A stretch of 64,000 bases of DNA from an uncultured Lachnospiraceae bacterium (GCA_947625135.1 CANQNE010000004.1:24595-88594), one strand, 5' to 3'; shown: positions 45,541-55,298, counted from the first letter of the stretch. Translations and numbers: made by a program. Notes: generated from the sequence alone by a model not told the origin.

Positions 45541-45570
45541 TTGACTTCCCACTAGATAATGTTGTATTAT
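45541..45570 (+). promoter_or_regulatory. nrdDG-dut promoter
   Basis: TTGACT (45541-45546) and TATTAT (45565-45570) with an 18-base spacer precede nrdD. Two NrdR-type boxes overlap it. Confidence 0.7.
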
Positions 45571-45596
45571 TGGACATAGACAGCAAGATATTGTGT
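45549..45596. promoter_or_regulatory. tandem NrdR boxes
   Basis: CCACTAGATAATGTTG (45549-45564) and CAGCAAGATATTGTGT (45581-45596) resemble the 16-base NrdR consensus ACACAATATATTGTGT (about 10 and 12 matches). Their centres are 32 bases apart, three helical turns, the usual NrdR spacing. One lies within the promoter spacer and one just downstream of the -10 box, a repressing position. Confidence 0.7.
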
Positions 45597-45635
45597 TTTG
45601 CGCATATACATAAGATTAGGAAGGAAGGAACCGGT

Positions 45636-47765
45636 ATGTTAAAAGACGTGAAGGTCATCAAGAAGGACGGGACGAAAGAAGACTTCAATGTACAGAAGGT
45701 TGTTGTTGCCGTAAACAAGTCGGCCTATCGGGCGCTGATCGAGTTTACCCAGCAGGATCTGGACTATATCTGTCAGTTTGTGGAAGAAAAGATAGAAGAG
45801 ATGGGACTGAAGGAGGTCAAGATCGCCCAGATGCACAACATTGTGGAGGGCGCGCTGGAAAAAGTAGATCCGCTGGTAGCCAAGAGCTACCGGGATTACC
45901 GCAACTACAAGCAGGACTTTGTGAAAATGCTGGACGAAGTCTATACAAAGAGCCAGTCTATCATGTACATCGGGGACAAGGAAAACTCCAACAGCGACAG
46001 CGCCCTTGTTTCCACCAAGCGAAGCCTGATTTTCAACCAGCTGAACAAGGAGCTGTATCAGAAGTTTTTCCTGACTACGGAAGAACTGCAGGCGGCGCGG
46101 GACGGCTATATCTACATTCACGATATGTCCGCCAGAAGGGACACCATGAACTGCTGTCTCTTTGATGTGGAAAACGTGCTGCGGGGCGGTTTTGAGATGG
46201 GAAACCTGTGGTACAACGAGCCCAAGACGCTGGCGGTTGCCTTCGACGTTATCGGCGACATTGTGCTGAGCGCGGCCAGCCAGCAGTATGGCGGATTCAC
46301 CGTGCCGAGCGCTGAGAAGATACTGGAGCCTTACGCGGAAAAATCCTACAAAAAATATATTCAGAAATATATGGACATGGGCGTCAGCCGGGAGACTGCG
46401 GAAAAAGAGGCGGAGAAGGATGTACGGATCGATTTTGAGCAGGGCTTTCAGGGATGGGAGTATAAGTTCAATACCGTTGCCTCCAGCCGCGGGGACTATC
46501 CTTTTATCACAGTGACGATCGGTACGGGGACAGGCCGCTTTGCCCAGATGGCTTCCATCGCCATGCTGAAGGTGCGCAAGAACGGACAGGGCAAGAAGGA
46601 CTGCAAGAAGCCCGTGCTGTTTCCGAAGATTGTATTTTTATATGACGAAAATCTCCACGGCCCGGGAAAGGAGCTGGAGCATGTGTTTGAGGCGGGCATT
46701 GCCTGTTCTGCAAAGACCATGTATCCCGACTGGCTCAGCCTCACGGGCAAGGGCTATATCGCCAGCATGTACAAGCAGTACGGGGAGATCATCAGCCCGA
46801 TGGGCTGCCGGGCCTTCCTTTCTCCCTGGTACCGGGAGGGCGGTATGCACCCTAAGGATGAAAATGACAAACCTGTGTTCATCGGCCGTTTCAATATCGG
46901 CGTGGTGAGTCTCCATCTGCCCATGATCTATGCAAAGGCAAAGCAGGAGAGCAGAGATTTCCACGAAGTGCTGGACTATTACCTGAATCTGATCCGGCAG
47001 CTGCATATCCGCACTTACGCATACTTAGGAGAGATGCGGGCCTCCACCAATCCCCTTGCTTACTGCGAGGGCGGCTTCTATGGGGGACATCTGGGCATCC
47101 ATGACAAGATCAAGCCGCTGTTAAAGACGGCCACCGCCTCCTTCGGCATCACGGCTCTGAATGAGCTGCAGCAGCTGTATAACGGCAAATCTCTTGTGGA
47201 GGACGGTCAGTTTGCAGTGGAGACGCTGGAATATATCAACAAGAAGATCAATGAATACAAGGAAGAAGACGGCAACCTGTACGCCATTTACGGCACGCCC
47301 GCGGAGAGCCTCTGCGGCCTGCAGGTGAAGCAGTTCCGGAAAAAATATGGGATTATTGAGAATGTGTCCGACCGGGAGTATGTGAGCAACAGCTTCCACT
47401 GCCATGTGACAGAGGACATCACGCCCATCAAAAAGCAGGATCTGGAATACCGGTTCTGGGAGCTGTCCAACGGCGGCAAGATCCAGTATGTAAAATATCC
47501 TATCGACTACAATACGGACGCCATCAAGACGCTGGTGCGCCGGGCCATGGACATGGGCTTTTATGAGGGCGTCAATCTGTCCCTTGCCTACTGCGACGAC
47601 TGCGGTCATCAGGAGCTGGAGATGGATGTCTGCCCCAAGTGCGGAAGCCGGAACCTGACAAAGATCGAACGGATGAACGGTTATCTGTCCTATTCCAGAG
47701 TGAAGGGCGACACCCGTCTCAATGACGCCAAGATGGCGGAGATCAAAGAAAGAAAGAGCATGTAG
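45636..47765 (+). CDS. nrdD: anaerobic ribonucleoside-triphosphate reductase, large subunit
   Basis: NrdD makes deoxynucleoside triphosphates without oxygen, using a glycyl radical. The 709-residue protein starts with an ATP-cone (V-I-K-K-D-G-T-K-E-D-F-N-V-Q-K-V) for allosteric control. Near the C-terminus a zinc site C-D-D-C-G-H...C-P-K-C-G precedes R-M-N-G-Y-L-S, whose glycine is the probable radical site. ATG 45636 follows AAGGAAGGA and is preferred over the in-frame ATG at 45570 inside the promoter. It heads nrdD-nrdG-dut under NrdR boxes. Confidence 0.95.
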   Translation: MLKDVKVIKKDGTKEDFNVQKVVVAVNKSAYRALIEFTQQDLDYICQFVEEKIEEMGLKEVKIAQMHNIVEGALEKVDPLVAKSYRDYRNYKQDFVKMLDEVYTKSQSIMYIGDKENSNSDSALVSTKRSLIFNQLNKELYQKFFLTTEELQAARDGYIYIHDMSARRDTMNCCLFDVENVLRGGFEMGNLWYNEPKTLAVAFDVIGDIVLSAASQQYGGFTVPSAEKILEPYAEKSYKKYIQKYMDMGVSRETAEKEAEKDVRIDFEQGFQGWEYKFNTVASSRGDYPFITVTIGTGTGRFAQMASIAMLKVRKNGQGKKDCKKPVLFPKIVFLYDENLHGPGKELEHVFEAGIACSAKTMYPDWLSLTGKGYIASMYKQYGEIISPMGCRAFLSPWYREGGMHPKDENDKPVFIGRFNIGVVSLHLPMIYAKAKQESRDFHEVLDYYLNLIRQLHIRTYAYLGEMRASTNPLAYCEGGFYGGHLGIHDKIKPLLKTATASFGITALNELQQLYNGKSLVEDGQFAVETLEYINKKINEYKEEDGNLYAIYGTPAESLCGLQVKQFRKKYGIIENVSDREYVSNSFHCHVTEDITPIKKQDLEYRFWELSNGGKIQYVKYPIDYNTDAIKTLVRRAMDMGFYEGVNLSLAYCDDCGHQELEMDVCPKCGSRNLTKIERMNGYLSYSRVKGDTRLNDAKMAEIKERKSM

Positions 47766-47780
47766 GCAGAGGAAAGAAAC

Positions 47781-48269
47781 ATGAGGTATCACAATATTAC
47801 CAAAGATGATATGCTGAACGGAGACGGGCTCCGGGTAGTGCTTTGGGTATCCGGCTGCTCCCACTGCTGCCGGGATTGCCAGAATCCCATAACATGGGAT
47901 CCAAACGGCGGGCTGCTCTTTGACAAAGCGGCCAAAGAGGAGCTGTTTCAGGAGCTGGCTAAGCCTTACATTTCCGGCGTGACATTCAGCGGCGGCGATC
48001 CGCTGCATTTTGCCAACATCAATGACGTGACGGAGCTGGCAAAGGAGATCCGGGAAGTCTTTCCGGATAAGACTATATGGCTGTATACAGGCTCTCTGTG
48101 GGAGAACATAGCGGATCTGGAGATCGTCCGCTACGTGGATGTGGTAGTGGACGGAGAATTCGAGGCGGACAAGAAAGATAATCAGCTCCATTGGAAGGGG
48201 AGCGAGAACCAGCGGGTCATCGATGTGCCAGGGACATTGCGGGAGCATAAGGTGATCCTGCACGCCTGA
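47781..48269 (+). CDS. nrdG: anaerobic ribonucleotide reductase activating protein
   Basis: NrdG is a small radical-SAM enzyme that creates the glycyl radical on NrdD. The 162 residues include the cluster motif C-S-H-C-C-R-D-C (Cx3Cx2C, with one extra Cys inside), preceded by G-D-G-L-R-V-V-L-W-V-S-G, and the later F-S-G-G-D-P-L. It starts 15 bases after nrdD and is certainly co-transcribed. Confidence 0.95.
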   Translation: MRYHNITKDDMLNGDGLRVVLWVSGCSHCCRDCQNPITWDPNGGLLFDKAAKEELFQELAKPYISGVTFSGGDPLHFANINDVTELAKEIREVFPDKTIWLYTGSLWENIADLEIVRYVDVVVDGEFEADKKDNQLHWKGSENQRVIDVPGTLREHKVILHA

Positions 48270-48325
48270 CCGGAGGCGTCGTCTGGCAGACGCCATGAGG
48301 AACGGACACCCGGAGGGAGGAGACC

Positions 48326-48841
48326 ATGAAAAGAATCGCGAAATTTGAAAAGGTAAGCTATGTCCGGTTTCTGGAGGGCTGGAAGGACTGCTTTCCCGAC
48401 AGTGGAGAAGAGGAGGCAAGCGCAGCTTATCAGAATATCAGGATGCCCCGCAGAGCCACAAGCGGCAGCGCCGGTTATGATTTCTTTGCCCCAAAGGGTT
48501 TTTCCCTTTCACCCGGAGAGACGATCAAGATCCCTACGGGTATACGGGTGTATATGGAGAAGGAATGGGTGCTGCAGTGTTATCCCAGAAGCGGGCTGGG
48601 GTTCAAATACCGGCTGCAGTTAAATAATACGGTGGGCATCATTGACAGCGACTACTATTACAGTGACAATGAAGGCCACATTTTTGTGAAGCTCACCAAC
48701 GATTCCAAGGAAGGGAAAACCGCAGTCCTGGAGGCGGGAGATGGATTTATGCAGGGCATCTTTCTGGAATACGGCATTACCCGGGACGATGACGCCGATG
48801 CGGTGCGAAACGGCGGATTCGGCAGCACCTCCCGCAAATGA
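48326..48841 (+). CDS. dut: dUTP diphosphatase (trimeric dUTPase)
   Basis: The 171-residue protein has the five trimeric dUTPase motifs: A-G-Y-D-F-F, P-R-S-G-L-G-F-K, N-T-V-G-I-I-D-S-D-Y, G-D-G-F-M-Q-G-I-F and the C-terminal R-N-G-G-F-G-S-T. It hydrolyses dUTP to dUMP, limiting uracil in DNA and feeding dTMP synthesis. An N-terminal extension of about 35 residues precedes the first motif. Its place after nrdDG links it to dNTP supply. GGAGGGAGGAG precedes the ATG and a terminator follows. Confidence 0.94.
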   Translation: MKRIAKFEKVSYVRFLEGWKDCFPDSGEEEASAAYQNIRMPRRATSGSAGYDFFAPKGFSLSPGETIKIPTGIRVYMEKEWVLQCYPRSGLGFKYRLQLNNTVGIIDSDYYYSDNEGHIFVKLTNDSKEGKTAVLEAGDGFMQGIFLEYGITRDDDADAVRNGGFGSTSRK

Positions 48842-48914
48842 CGGCATGATCCGGTTTTCAAAGGAATTTGCCTCTCTGACATGTATAATTTTACAATTTC
48901 ATCAGATACTAGAA

Positions 48915-48950
48915 AAAAGCCTGTAAGAGTAGCCTTACAGGCTTTTCATT
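48915..48950 (+). terminator. intrinsic terminator of nrdDG-dut
   Basis: AAAAGCCTGTAAG (48915-48927) pairs perfectly with CTTACAGGCTTTT (48934-48946); the T-rich arm continues into CATTTT. Confidence 0.9.
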
Positions 48951-49008
48951 TTACCGGGCGCTCCTGCGGCGGCATATTTGCCAAAGAGCCCCTGAAACGG
49001 AGGTAGCT

Positions 49009-50397
49009 ATGAAATCCTTTGAACAGATCGTGCAGGAATTTAACCAAAAATATGCAATCGATGTCAGCTTTGACCTTGTCTACCGCACCATCACCATCGG
49101 CGGGCGGCAGGCGGTGCTTTACTTTACCGACGGCATGATCAAAGACGACATTATGGAAAAGCTGATGGAGGGCTTTTTCGCGGTGAAGGAAGAAGACTTC
49201 CCGGAGAACGCCCACGAATTTTCCAAACGGGTGATCTCCTATGTGGAGGCAAATCTGGAGACGGATGAGGAAAAGCTGATTACCGGGCTGCTGACCGGTA
49301 TTGTGCTGCTGTATGTGGAAGGGTACAGCCAGTGGCTGATGATCGACTGCCGCACCTATCCGGCCAGAGGGGTGCAGGAGCCGGAAAAGGATAAAGTGCT
49401 CCGGGGCTCCCGGGACGGTTTTGTGGAAACCTTAAACTTTAACTCCGCGCTGATCCGCCGCAGGATCAGAAGCCCGGAGCTTCGCATGGAAATGCTCAGC
49501 GCGGGGAAAAGCTCCCACACGGATATTATCGTTTGCTATATGGAAAACCGTGTAGATCAGGCATTTTTAAAGAGCATCAAAAAGCGGATCCGGGAGATCG
49601 ACGTGGATGCGCTGACGATGAACCAGCAGAGCCTTGCGGAAGCGCTGTACAAATCCCCGTGGATCAATCCCTTTCCGAAAGTGAAATATTCCGAACGGCC
49701 GGACACCGCGGCGGCATCGGTGCTGGAAGGCAATATCGTAGTGATGGTGGACAATTCTCCTTCGGTGATGATCATGCCCACTTCCCTGTTCGATGTGACG
49801 GAGGAGGCCAACGACTATTATTTTCCTCCCATTACCGGTACCTATCTGCGTTTTTCCAGATTCCTGATCACGCTGACTACGTTGTTTCTGACCCCGCTGT
49901 TTCTTTTGTTCATGCAGAATCCCCAGTGGATCCCGGAGCAGTTTTCTTTTATCGTGGTGAAGGATACCATGAACATCCCTCTGCTGGCGCAGCTGCTCTT
50001 ACTGGAGCTGGCGATCGACGGCATGCGGCTGGCGGCGCTGAACACGCCCAATATCCTGAATACGCCCCTCAGTGTGATCACCGCGCTGGTGCTGGGAGAA
50101 TTCTCCGTCAAATCCGGATGGTTCAACGCGGAGGTAATGCTCTATATGGCATTTGTGGCGGTGGCAAACTACAGCCAGGCCAGCTATGAGTTCGGTTATG
50201 CCCTGAAATTTATGAGAATCATCCTGCTGATCGCGGTAGCGCTGTTTAATCTCTGGGGATTCATTCTGGGCACTGCCTTTATTTTCTGCTGTATCGCCTT
50301 TAACCGGACGATCTCAGGAAAAAGCTATCTGTATCCGCTGATCCCCTTTAAATGGGAAAAATTAAAGTCGAGAATTTTCCGGACCCATCTTCGGTGA
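49009..50397 (+). CDS. GerA/SpoVAF-family spore germination protein
   Basis: The 462-residue protein has the GerA-subunit layout: a cytoplasmic N-terminal domain of about 275 residues (G-L-L-T-G-I-V-L-L-Y-V-E-G near 110, V-R-G-S-R-D-G-type L-R-G-S-R-D-G-F-V-E-T-L near 145, I-R-R-R-I-R) and about five membrane helices with P-S-V-M-I-M-P-T-S-L-F-D. The closest type appears to be SpoVAF, the GerA-like protein of the dipicolinate channel complex, but the partners (SpoVAC, SpoVAD, SpoVAE or GerB/GerC) are not adjacent. It likely acts in the spore inner membrane. Confidence 0.88.
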   Translation: MKSFEQIVQEFNQKYAIDVSFDLVYRTITIGGRQAVLYFTDGMIKDDIMEKLMEGFFAVKEEDFPENAHEFSKRVISYVEANLETDEEKLITGLLTGIVLLYVEGYSQWLMIDCRTYPARGVQEPEKDKVLRGSRDGFVETLNFNSALIRRRIRSPELRMEMLSAGKSSHTDIIVCYMENRVDQAFLKSIKKRIREIDVDALTMNQQSLAEALYKSPWINPFPKVKYSERPDTAAASVLEGNIVVMVDNSPSVMIMPTSLFDVTEEANDYYFPPITGTYLRFSRFLITLTTLFLTPLFLLFMQNPQWIPEQFSFIVVKDTMNIPLLAQLLLLELAIDGMRLAALNTPNILNTPLSVITALVLGEFSVKSGWFNAEVMLYMAFVAVANYSQASYEFGYALKFMRIILLIAVALFNLWGFILGTAFIFCCIAFNRTISGKSYLYPLIPFKWEKLKSRIFRTHLR

Positions 50398-50438
50398 ATG
50401 TGCAGAGCGTTTCAAGTGACTGAAAAAATATAAAATCA

Positions 50439-50468
50439 TTGTCATATTTTCTGAATCTATGCTATACT
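50439..50468 (+). promoter_or_regulatory. promoter of the second pectate lyase gene
   Basis: TTGTCA (50439-50444) and TATACT (50463-50468) are 18 bases apart, about 25 bases before the ribosome binding site AGGAGG. Confidence 0.6.
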
Positions 50469-50499
50469 GTTTGTAAAAGACGGAGAAGGAGGAATGACT

Positions 50500-53004
50500 A
50501 TGAGGAGAAGAAAGCAAATCGCATGGGTGGCGGCGCTGGCTGTTGCGGCGGCTCTGTTCGGCCAGATACCGGTCCTGGGGGAAGCGGGAGGCATACAGAC
50601 CCGGGAAGCGCAGCCGGCGGTGACCCAGATCCCGGGGACGACAAGGGAGATCAGGGAATTTGACGCCAGCTTCCTGTCCCTGACCGGCTATGCGCTGTCA
50701 GGGGGAGAGATCCATGACCGCAGCCAGTATGTGGATTCCGACAGCTACCGGAAAGTGACGGATGAGACGCAGTTTCTGAGAGCGCTGATGGATGCGAGAG
50801 ACGGAAGCGTAAAGGTGATCGAGGTGGCCGCAGACATGAATCTGGGCTGGCACGAGATCGGAGAGGAAGGACAGCAATACTCCTGTATCCAGCCTTATGC
50901 CAATTCGCTGACCTCCGCCATCCCTGTGGGAAATCCCATGCTGATCGAGACGGGGATTTCTGAGTTGCTCATCAGCAATACCCACGGGCTGACGATTTTT
51001 TCCACGGAAGGCTACCATATCCGCCACGTGGAACTGAAGCTGCAGGAAAGCAGCAGCGATATCGTCATCCGCAATCTGGATTTTGACGAGACTTATGAAT
51101 GGGACGACTGGAGAGACAGCACCGGCGGCGGCAACGGCTATGCCAAGCGCACCGGGTGGAGCTATGTGAAGATCAACGGCGCCAAAAACGTGTGGATCGA
51201 CCACTGTAATTTCAGCATCGCTTATGACGGCATGATCGACGTGGAAAACGGCTCCAACGGCGTTACGGTCTCCTGGTGTAAATTCGGCGTACAGGATTTT
51301 TCCAATGAGAGTATGATCTATAAGACCATGACTTATCTGGAAAAACTCTATCAGGAAAACTATAACGACTCTTTCCATATTTACCGGATCATGCGGGACA
51401 ATGGGATGTCCATGGAGGATGTGATGGCCTATGGCGCTTATCACAAGAAGGTGCATCTGATGGGTGGCGGCGATAAAGATTATGAGACCAACGTGGATCT
51501 GCGGCTCACCATGGCCTATAATACATACAAGAATATGGGCTCCCGCCTGCCTATGCTGCGGGCCGGAAGCGCCCACCTGATGAACTGCTGGTTTGACAAT
51601 ACGGCCTTTTCCAAAATCGCTGAGAAAATGCAGCGGCTGGACGTGCGCAGCAAGATTGAAGCCGACGGCGGGTACGTACATTTTCTGGCAAGGGGGATCA
51701 ATCCGCTGCAGGGCGGCTCCGTGGGTGCGGACACCTGCGTTTATGAGGACTTCCACAGCTGTATGTACGGCAGCAACAGCGGCGGCAACGGGATCATCGT
51801 CAACAGCAGCTTTTCGTGCGGCGAGTACGACGAAGAGGAAAATCTGAAGGAATTGGTGACTTATGAGGGAAGCAGCTGGGACAACGGCGGAAAGAACTAC
51901 TTTACCTATTATGATGATCTGGGCTTTGATTATGATAACGGCCTGAACTACAAATGGAACGATCCGGGCGGCACCCTGCCCTATGAATATCAGGTGGTGC
52001 CGCTGGACGAGACAAAGACGGTCCTGGAAACTTACGGCGGCGCCGGCGTGGTGGATATGACTGCGGCGGAGTGGCTGAAGACTTCTTATGACCGATCCGT
52101 CGGCGTAACTGTATATGACAAGAACGAAAAAGTGGCGGTGACGGGCCTTTCCCTGAGCGCGGAAGAAAAAACCATGGAAGTGGGGGATCTGTTCCAGCTG
52201 ACCGGGACGGTTTCTCCAGCCAGAGCCACGGATCAGAGCCTGCTCTGGGAAAGCAGCGATCCTTCTGTAGCGGAAGTGGGAAAGACAGGGCTGGTATATT
52301 GTAAAGATGGAGGAAGCGCGGTGATCACAGCCAGAACTGCGGACGGCGGATTTGCCGCCTCCTGCCAGATCACTGCCATCGTCAGTGTCAAGGGGATCCA
52401 GCTTCCGGAAAAGCTGACCATATCGGTGGGCGACCAGTATCAGTTAGAGCCTGTTCTGACGCCAGGTCAGGCTGACAGTTCCATGGTAGTGTGGGCTTCC
52501 TCTAATACAGGCGTGGTGTCGGTGGACGAAAATGGCATGCTCACCGCCCATAAGACAGGCAGGGCTACCATTTCCTGCAGATCGGCGGAGGACAGGAGCA
52601 TACGGGATACCTGCTCTGTGACAGTAGAAGAAAAGACGGCGGGGCCCAGCGAAAGTCCCATGCCCAGCGAAGCACCGGAACCCAGCAAAGAGCCGGAGCC
52701 CAGCGAAAGCGCTAAGCCCAGTGAAGGGCCGGAGCCCAGCAAAGGGCCGGAGCCCAGTGAAAGCCCCATGCCCAGTCAGGAGCCGGCGGGAATCCCCGGC
52801 GATGCGGACGGCAGCGGCACCGTGAACGCGGACGACGCCCTGAGGGTACTTCAGCATGTGGTGAAGCTGCATATTCTGGATGAAAAAGGACAGAGAGCGG
52901 CGGATGTGGACGGCAGAGCCGGCATCACCGCAGACGATGCGCTCACGATCCTGCGGTATGTGGTAAAGCTCGTGGGCACGCTTTCCAATGAAACAAAAAT
53001 ATGA
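50500..53004 (+). CDS. secreted PL1-type pectate lyase with Ig-like repeats and dockerin, second copy
   Basis: The 834-residue product has a signal peptide and a PL1 beta-helix domain (about 45-545) with V-W-I-D-H-C-N-F, D-G-M-I-D-V-E-N-G and R-L-P-M-L-R-A-G-S-A-H. Two Big2 domains (about 550-715) and a Pro/Ser/Glu linker rich in P-E-P-S-x units follow. The dockerin-type C-terminus contains D-A-D-G-S-G-T-V-N-A-D-D and D-V-D-G-R-A-G-I-T-A-D-D. ATG 50500 lies seven bases after AGGAGG; the in-frame ATG at 50494 is too close. It is clearly paralogous to the lyase at 39708, and three LamG-dockerin genes follow it. Confidence 0.92.
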   Translation: MRRRKQIAWVAALAVAAALFGQIPVLGEAGGIQTREAQPAVTQIPGTTREIREFDASFLSLTGYALSGGEIHDRSQYVDSDSYRKVTDETQFLRALMDARDGSVKVIEVAADMNLGWHEIGEEGQQYSCIQPYANSLTSAIPVGNPMLIETGISELLISNTHGLTIFSTEGYHIRHVELKLQESSSDIVIRNLDFDETYEWDDWRDSTGGGNGYAKRTGWSYVKINGAKNVWIDHCNFSIAYDGMIDVENGSNGVTVSWCKFGVQDFSNESMIYKTMTYLEKLYQENYNDSFHIYRIMRDNGMSMEDVMAYGAYHKKVHLMGGGDKDYETNVDLRLTMAYNTYKNMGSRLPMLRAGSAHLMNCWFDNTAFSKIAEKMQRLDVRSKIEADGGYVHFLARGINPLQGGSVGADTCVYEDFHSCMYGSNSGGNGIIVNSSFSCGEYDEEENLKELVTYEGSSWDNGGKNYFTYYDDLGFDYDNGLNYKWNDPGGTLPYEYQVVPLDETKTVLETYGGAGVVDMTAAEWLKTSYDRSVGVTVYDKNEKVAVTGLSLSAEEKTMEVGDLFQLTGTVSPARATDQSLLWESSDPSVAEVGKTGLVYCKDGGSAVITARTADGGFAASCQITAIVSVKGIQLPEKLTISVGDQYQLEPVLTPGQADSSMVVWASSNTGVVSVDENGMLTAHKTGRATISCRSAEDRSIRDTCSVTVEEKTAGPSESPMPSEAPEPSKEPEPSESAKPSEGPEPSKGPEPSESPMPSQEPAGIPGDADGSGTVNADDALRVLQHVVKLHILDEKGQRAADVDGRAGITADDALTILRYVVKLVGTLSNETKI

Positions 53005-53079
53005 GAAGATTTATTATGAAATTTTTTTCAAAATAAGTCAGAAATATAAAAATTCATAGTGCAAATTGTTATGTTTGAA

Positions 53080-53107
53080 TTGACATTCAATGAAAATGGT
53101 GTAAAAT
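53080..53107 (+). promoter_or_regulatory. promoter of the first LamG-dockerin gene
   Basis: TTGACA (53080-53085) and TAAAAT (53102-53107) with a 16-base spacer lie about 50 bases before the start codon, so the LamG group need not depend on the lyase promoter. Confidence 0.6.
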
Positions 53108-53159
53108 ATATACATAACCATGTAGTATAGTGGCATGAGTATGAAAAGGAGAAGAGCGT

Positions 53160-55298
53160 ATGAGGAAAAAACAAAAATTCACAGCAATTGTGAAGCCCGC
53201 GCTTGCGGCAGCCCTTTCTCTTGCAATGGCGGTTTCGGGCATTGCAGTGATACCGGGCGCGGCCCATGCGGACGATGCGGAACCTGTTCTTTCACTGGAT
53301 TTTGAGAGAGGTCTGAACTGGTTCCATGATACTTATGGAAACGATTTTGATATCGTGACCAGCGATACCGTGATCGTAAAGAAGGTAGGCGATCAGGTTG
53401 AGTCCGGCGATAAGGTAGACGCAAACGGTTTTGTGTATACCGGAGACGGCAAGGATGCCAAGTACAATAAGACATCCGTTTCCAATCAGCCCGGCACCGT
53501 TTATGACGAGGAGACAAAGAGTACGGCGTTCCTGTACGGCGATACCGTGCAGCTGCCCCAGCTGGTGAAGGAAACATCAGCGGCAATCGCCGGCGATGAC
53601 GCGGCTACAGCGGCGCTGGATACCTCAGGCGGATCCGGCGTAGGCATTGGCGAGGTAGCTCGCGAGGCTATGGTATGCCAGTCCGCAGTGACGCTGCCGA
53701 ACCCTCTTGCCGATAAGAATCCTGCTGCGGTCACCATTACATACTGGGCTTATGTACCCGCTGATGCAGACAAGGATCTTTCTCTGATCGCGTTTGAGGG
53801 AACAGATGCGGCAGCAGCGCTTTACGCGGCCAATGACAGCGCAGCGGCGGCAAAGGGCAAATGGAATCAGTACGCGGCTGTATTTGGCGCTGACGGCGCG
53901 ACCTTCTATGTAAATGGCGAAGCCGTGGAAGAAAACTTCTTAAAGGTTTCCGGCACCTATGATCTGTCTCTGATCTCCGGCGGGAAGCTCTTCCTGGGCA
54001 GTTCTGCAAAGCTGGATCTGGAGACTCTTTACGGACAGAAGCTGGATGATGTGAAGTTCTATACCACAGCGCTGACAGCAGATCAGATCAAGGCGGCGTA
54101 TGATGCCGAGGCTGTGATCCCCGTTGCGGATGTTGCAAAGCCTGACGTAGTTTACAGCCTGAGCGACATGTCACAGATGACGGATATCACTACCGGTACC
54201 GACGCCAGAAGGAACCCCAACCAGCCTCTTGAGGTTGTGGATGATACCGTGAACGGCAAATCCGTTAAGGTTGCAAAAGTAAGCGCCCACACTGCCGGCT
54301 CCAGATATAAGATCGGTTTCTCCGTGGAGAATCCTTTCAAGGGTCAGACCCTGGAAGGCGCGACCATCGGTTTCTGGGCAAAGCAGGGAACAGAGAATAC
54401 ATACGTGAACATGATGTTCGTAGACGGTGACAAGCATGTGTTCAATCCCAAGGAGACAGAATTCAGCGGCACCGCGAGATCTTATCTCTACATCACCAGC
54501 GACTTTACCACCCTGTTCAAGGAAGGCGCCAGCAATCCCGATACAGCCAACCTGAAGAACACCTACCGTTCTGACGTAACTACAGAAGAAGTGACGGCGG
54601 CGAGAGCGGCGGCAGACACCTGGAGATATTTCACGGTGACCATGACCAATGCCGGCATCAATCTCTATGTGAACGGTGTGAAGCAGGTGAACTCTACTGC
54701 AGATATTTACGGTACCCGTTTCCTGGACGGTTACTTTGCAGCGGTGGCTGACCGGGCGAATGTAGGCAAGCTGAATGGTGTGTTCGGCGGTACCAACAAC
54801 CAGATGGCCACGACGATGATGGATTTCGTTACCTATGAGGATACGGATCTTTACTTCGGATGGAACATTTCTCCTTCCAGCTTTTCACAGACAGAGGGAA
54901 CAGACAGTCCTTCTTACTTCTATAATGTAAGCTTCTACAAGGCTGCAATGACGGACGAACAGGTGAAGGAGCTGTATACGAAGGAAACGTCAGGGGAGGA
55001 TCCCGGTCCGAAACCTTCACAGGGTCCCGAACCTTCACAGGGTCCTGAACCTTCACAGGGTCCCGAACCTTCAAAGAACCCTGAACCCGTTATCACACTG
55101 GGTGATGTGGACGGTAAGAACGGCGTGACTGCAGACGATGCGCTTGCAACGCTGCAGGGGGTTGTAAAGTTGAGAAAACTGAACGCCGACGAAACGAAGG
55201 CTGCAGACGTGGACGGCAAGAACGGCGTGACTGCAGACGACGCGCTGCTGATTCTGCAGAAGGTTGTGAAGCTGATCAGCAAATTCCCTGCAGAATAA
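53160..55298 (+). CDS. secreted protein with two LamG-like domains and C-terminal dockerin
   Basis: The 712-residue protein has a signal peptide ending near A-H-A-D. Two concanavalin/LamG-like domains follow: the first (about 40-320) shows I-T-Y-W-A-Y-V-P, A-T-F-Y-V-N-G-E and L-D-D-V-K-F-Y-T-T-A-L-T-A-D-Q-I; the second (about 325-625) shows G-F-W-A-K, I-N-L-Y-V-N-G-V and Y-N-V-S-F-Y-K-A-A-M-T-D-E-Q-V. A linker of P-E-P-S-Q-G repeats leads to the dockerin (about 647-712), both of whose loops read D-V-D-G-K-N-G-V-T-A-D-D. No catalytic module is recognised. A carbohydrate- or surface-binding role is inferred from the fold. Confidence 0.85.
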   Translation: MRKKQKFTAIVKPALAAALSLAMAVSGIAVIPGAAHADDAEPVLSLDFERGLNWFHDTYGNDFDIVTSDTVIVKKVGDQVESGDKVDANGFVYTGDGKDAKYNKTSVSNQPGTVYDEETKSTAFLYGDTVQLPQLVKETSAAIAGDDAATAALDTSGGSGVGIGEVAREAMVCQSAVTLPNPLADKNPAAVTITYWAYVPADADKDLSLIAFEGTDAAAALYAANDSAAAAKGKWNQYAAVFGADGATFYVNGEAVEENFLKVSGTYDLSLISGGKLFLGSSAKLDLETLYGQKLDDVKFYTTALTADQIKAAYDAEAVIPVADVAKPDVVYSLSDMSQMTDITTGTDARRNPNQPLEVVDDTVNGKSVKVAKVSAHTAGSRYKIGFSVENPFKGQTLEGATIGFWAKQGTENTYVNMMFVDGDKHVFNPKETEFSGTARSYLYITSDFTTLFKEGASNPDTANLKNTYRSDVTTEEVTAARAAADTWRYFTVTMTNAGINLYVNGVKQVNSTADIYGTRFLDGYFAAVADRANVGKLNGVFGGTNNQMATTMMDFVTYEDTDLYFGWNISPSSFSQTEGTDSPSYFYNVSFYKAAMTDEQVKELYTKETSGEDPGPKPSQGPEPSQGPEPSQGPEPSKNPEPVITLGDVDGKNGVTADDALATLQGVVKLRKLNADETKAADVDGKNGVTADDALLILQKVVKLISKFPAE
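55014..55073 (+). repeat. short tandem 18-base repeats in a dockerin linker
   Basis: An 18-base unit of the form CTTCACAGGGTCCYGAAC is repeated three times and then decays, encoding P-S-Q-G-P-E units between the LamG region and the dockerin. Confidence 0.7.

Noticed and set aside
48275..48294. Hairpin GGCGTC/GACGCC between nrdG and dut as a terminator
   Set aside because: The stem is only six base pairs, there is no T-run, and dut follows closely with a strong ribosome binding site, so read-through is expected.
55014..55073. CRISPR-like repeat array
   Set aside because: The repeats are contiguous, in frame and encode a Pro/Ser linker; there are no spacers and no cas genes.
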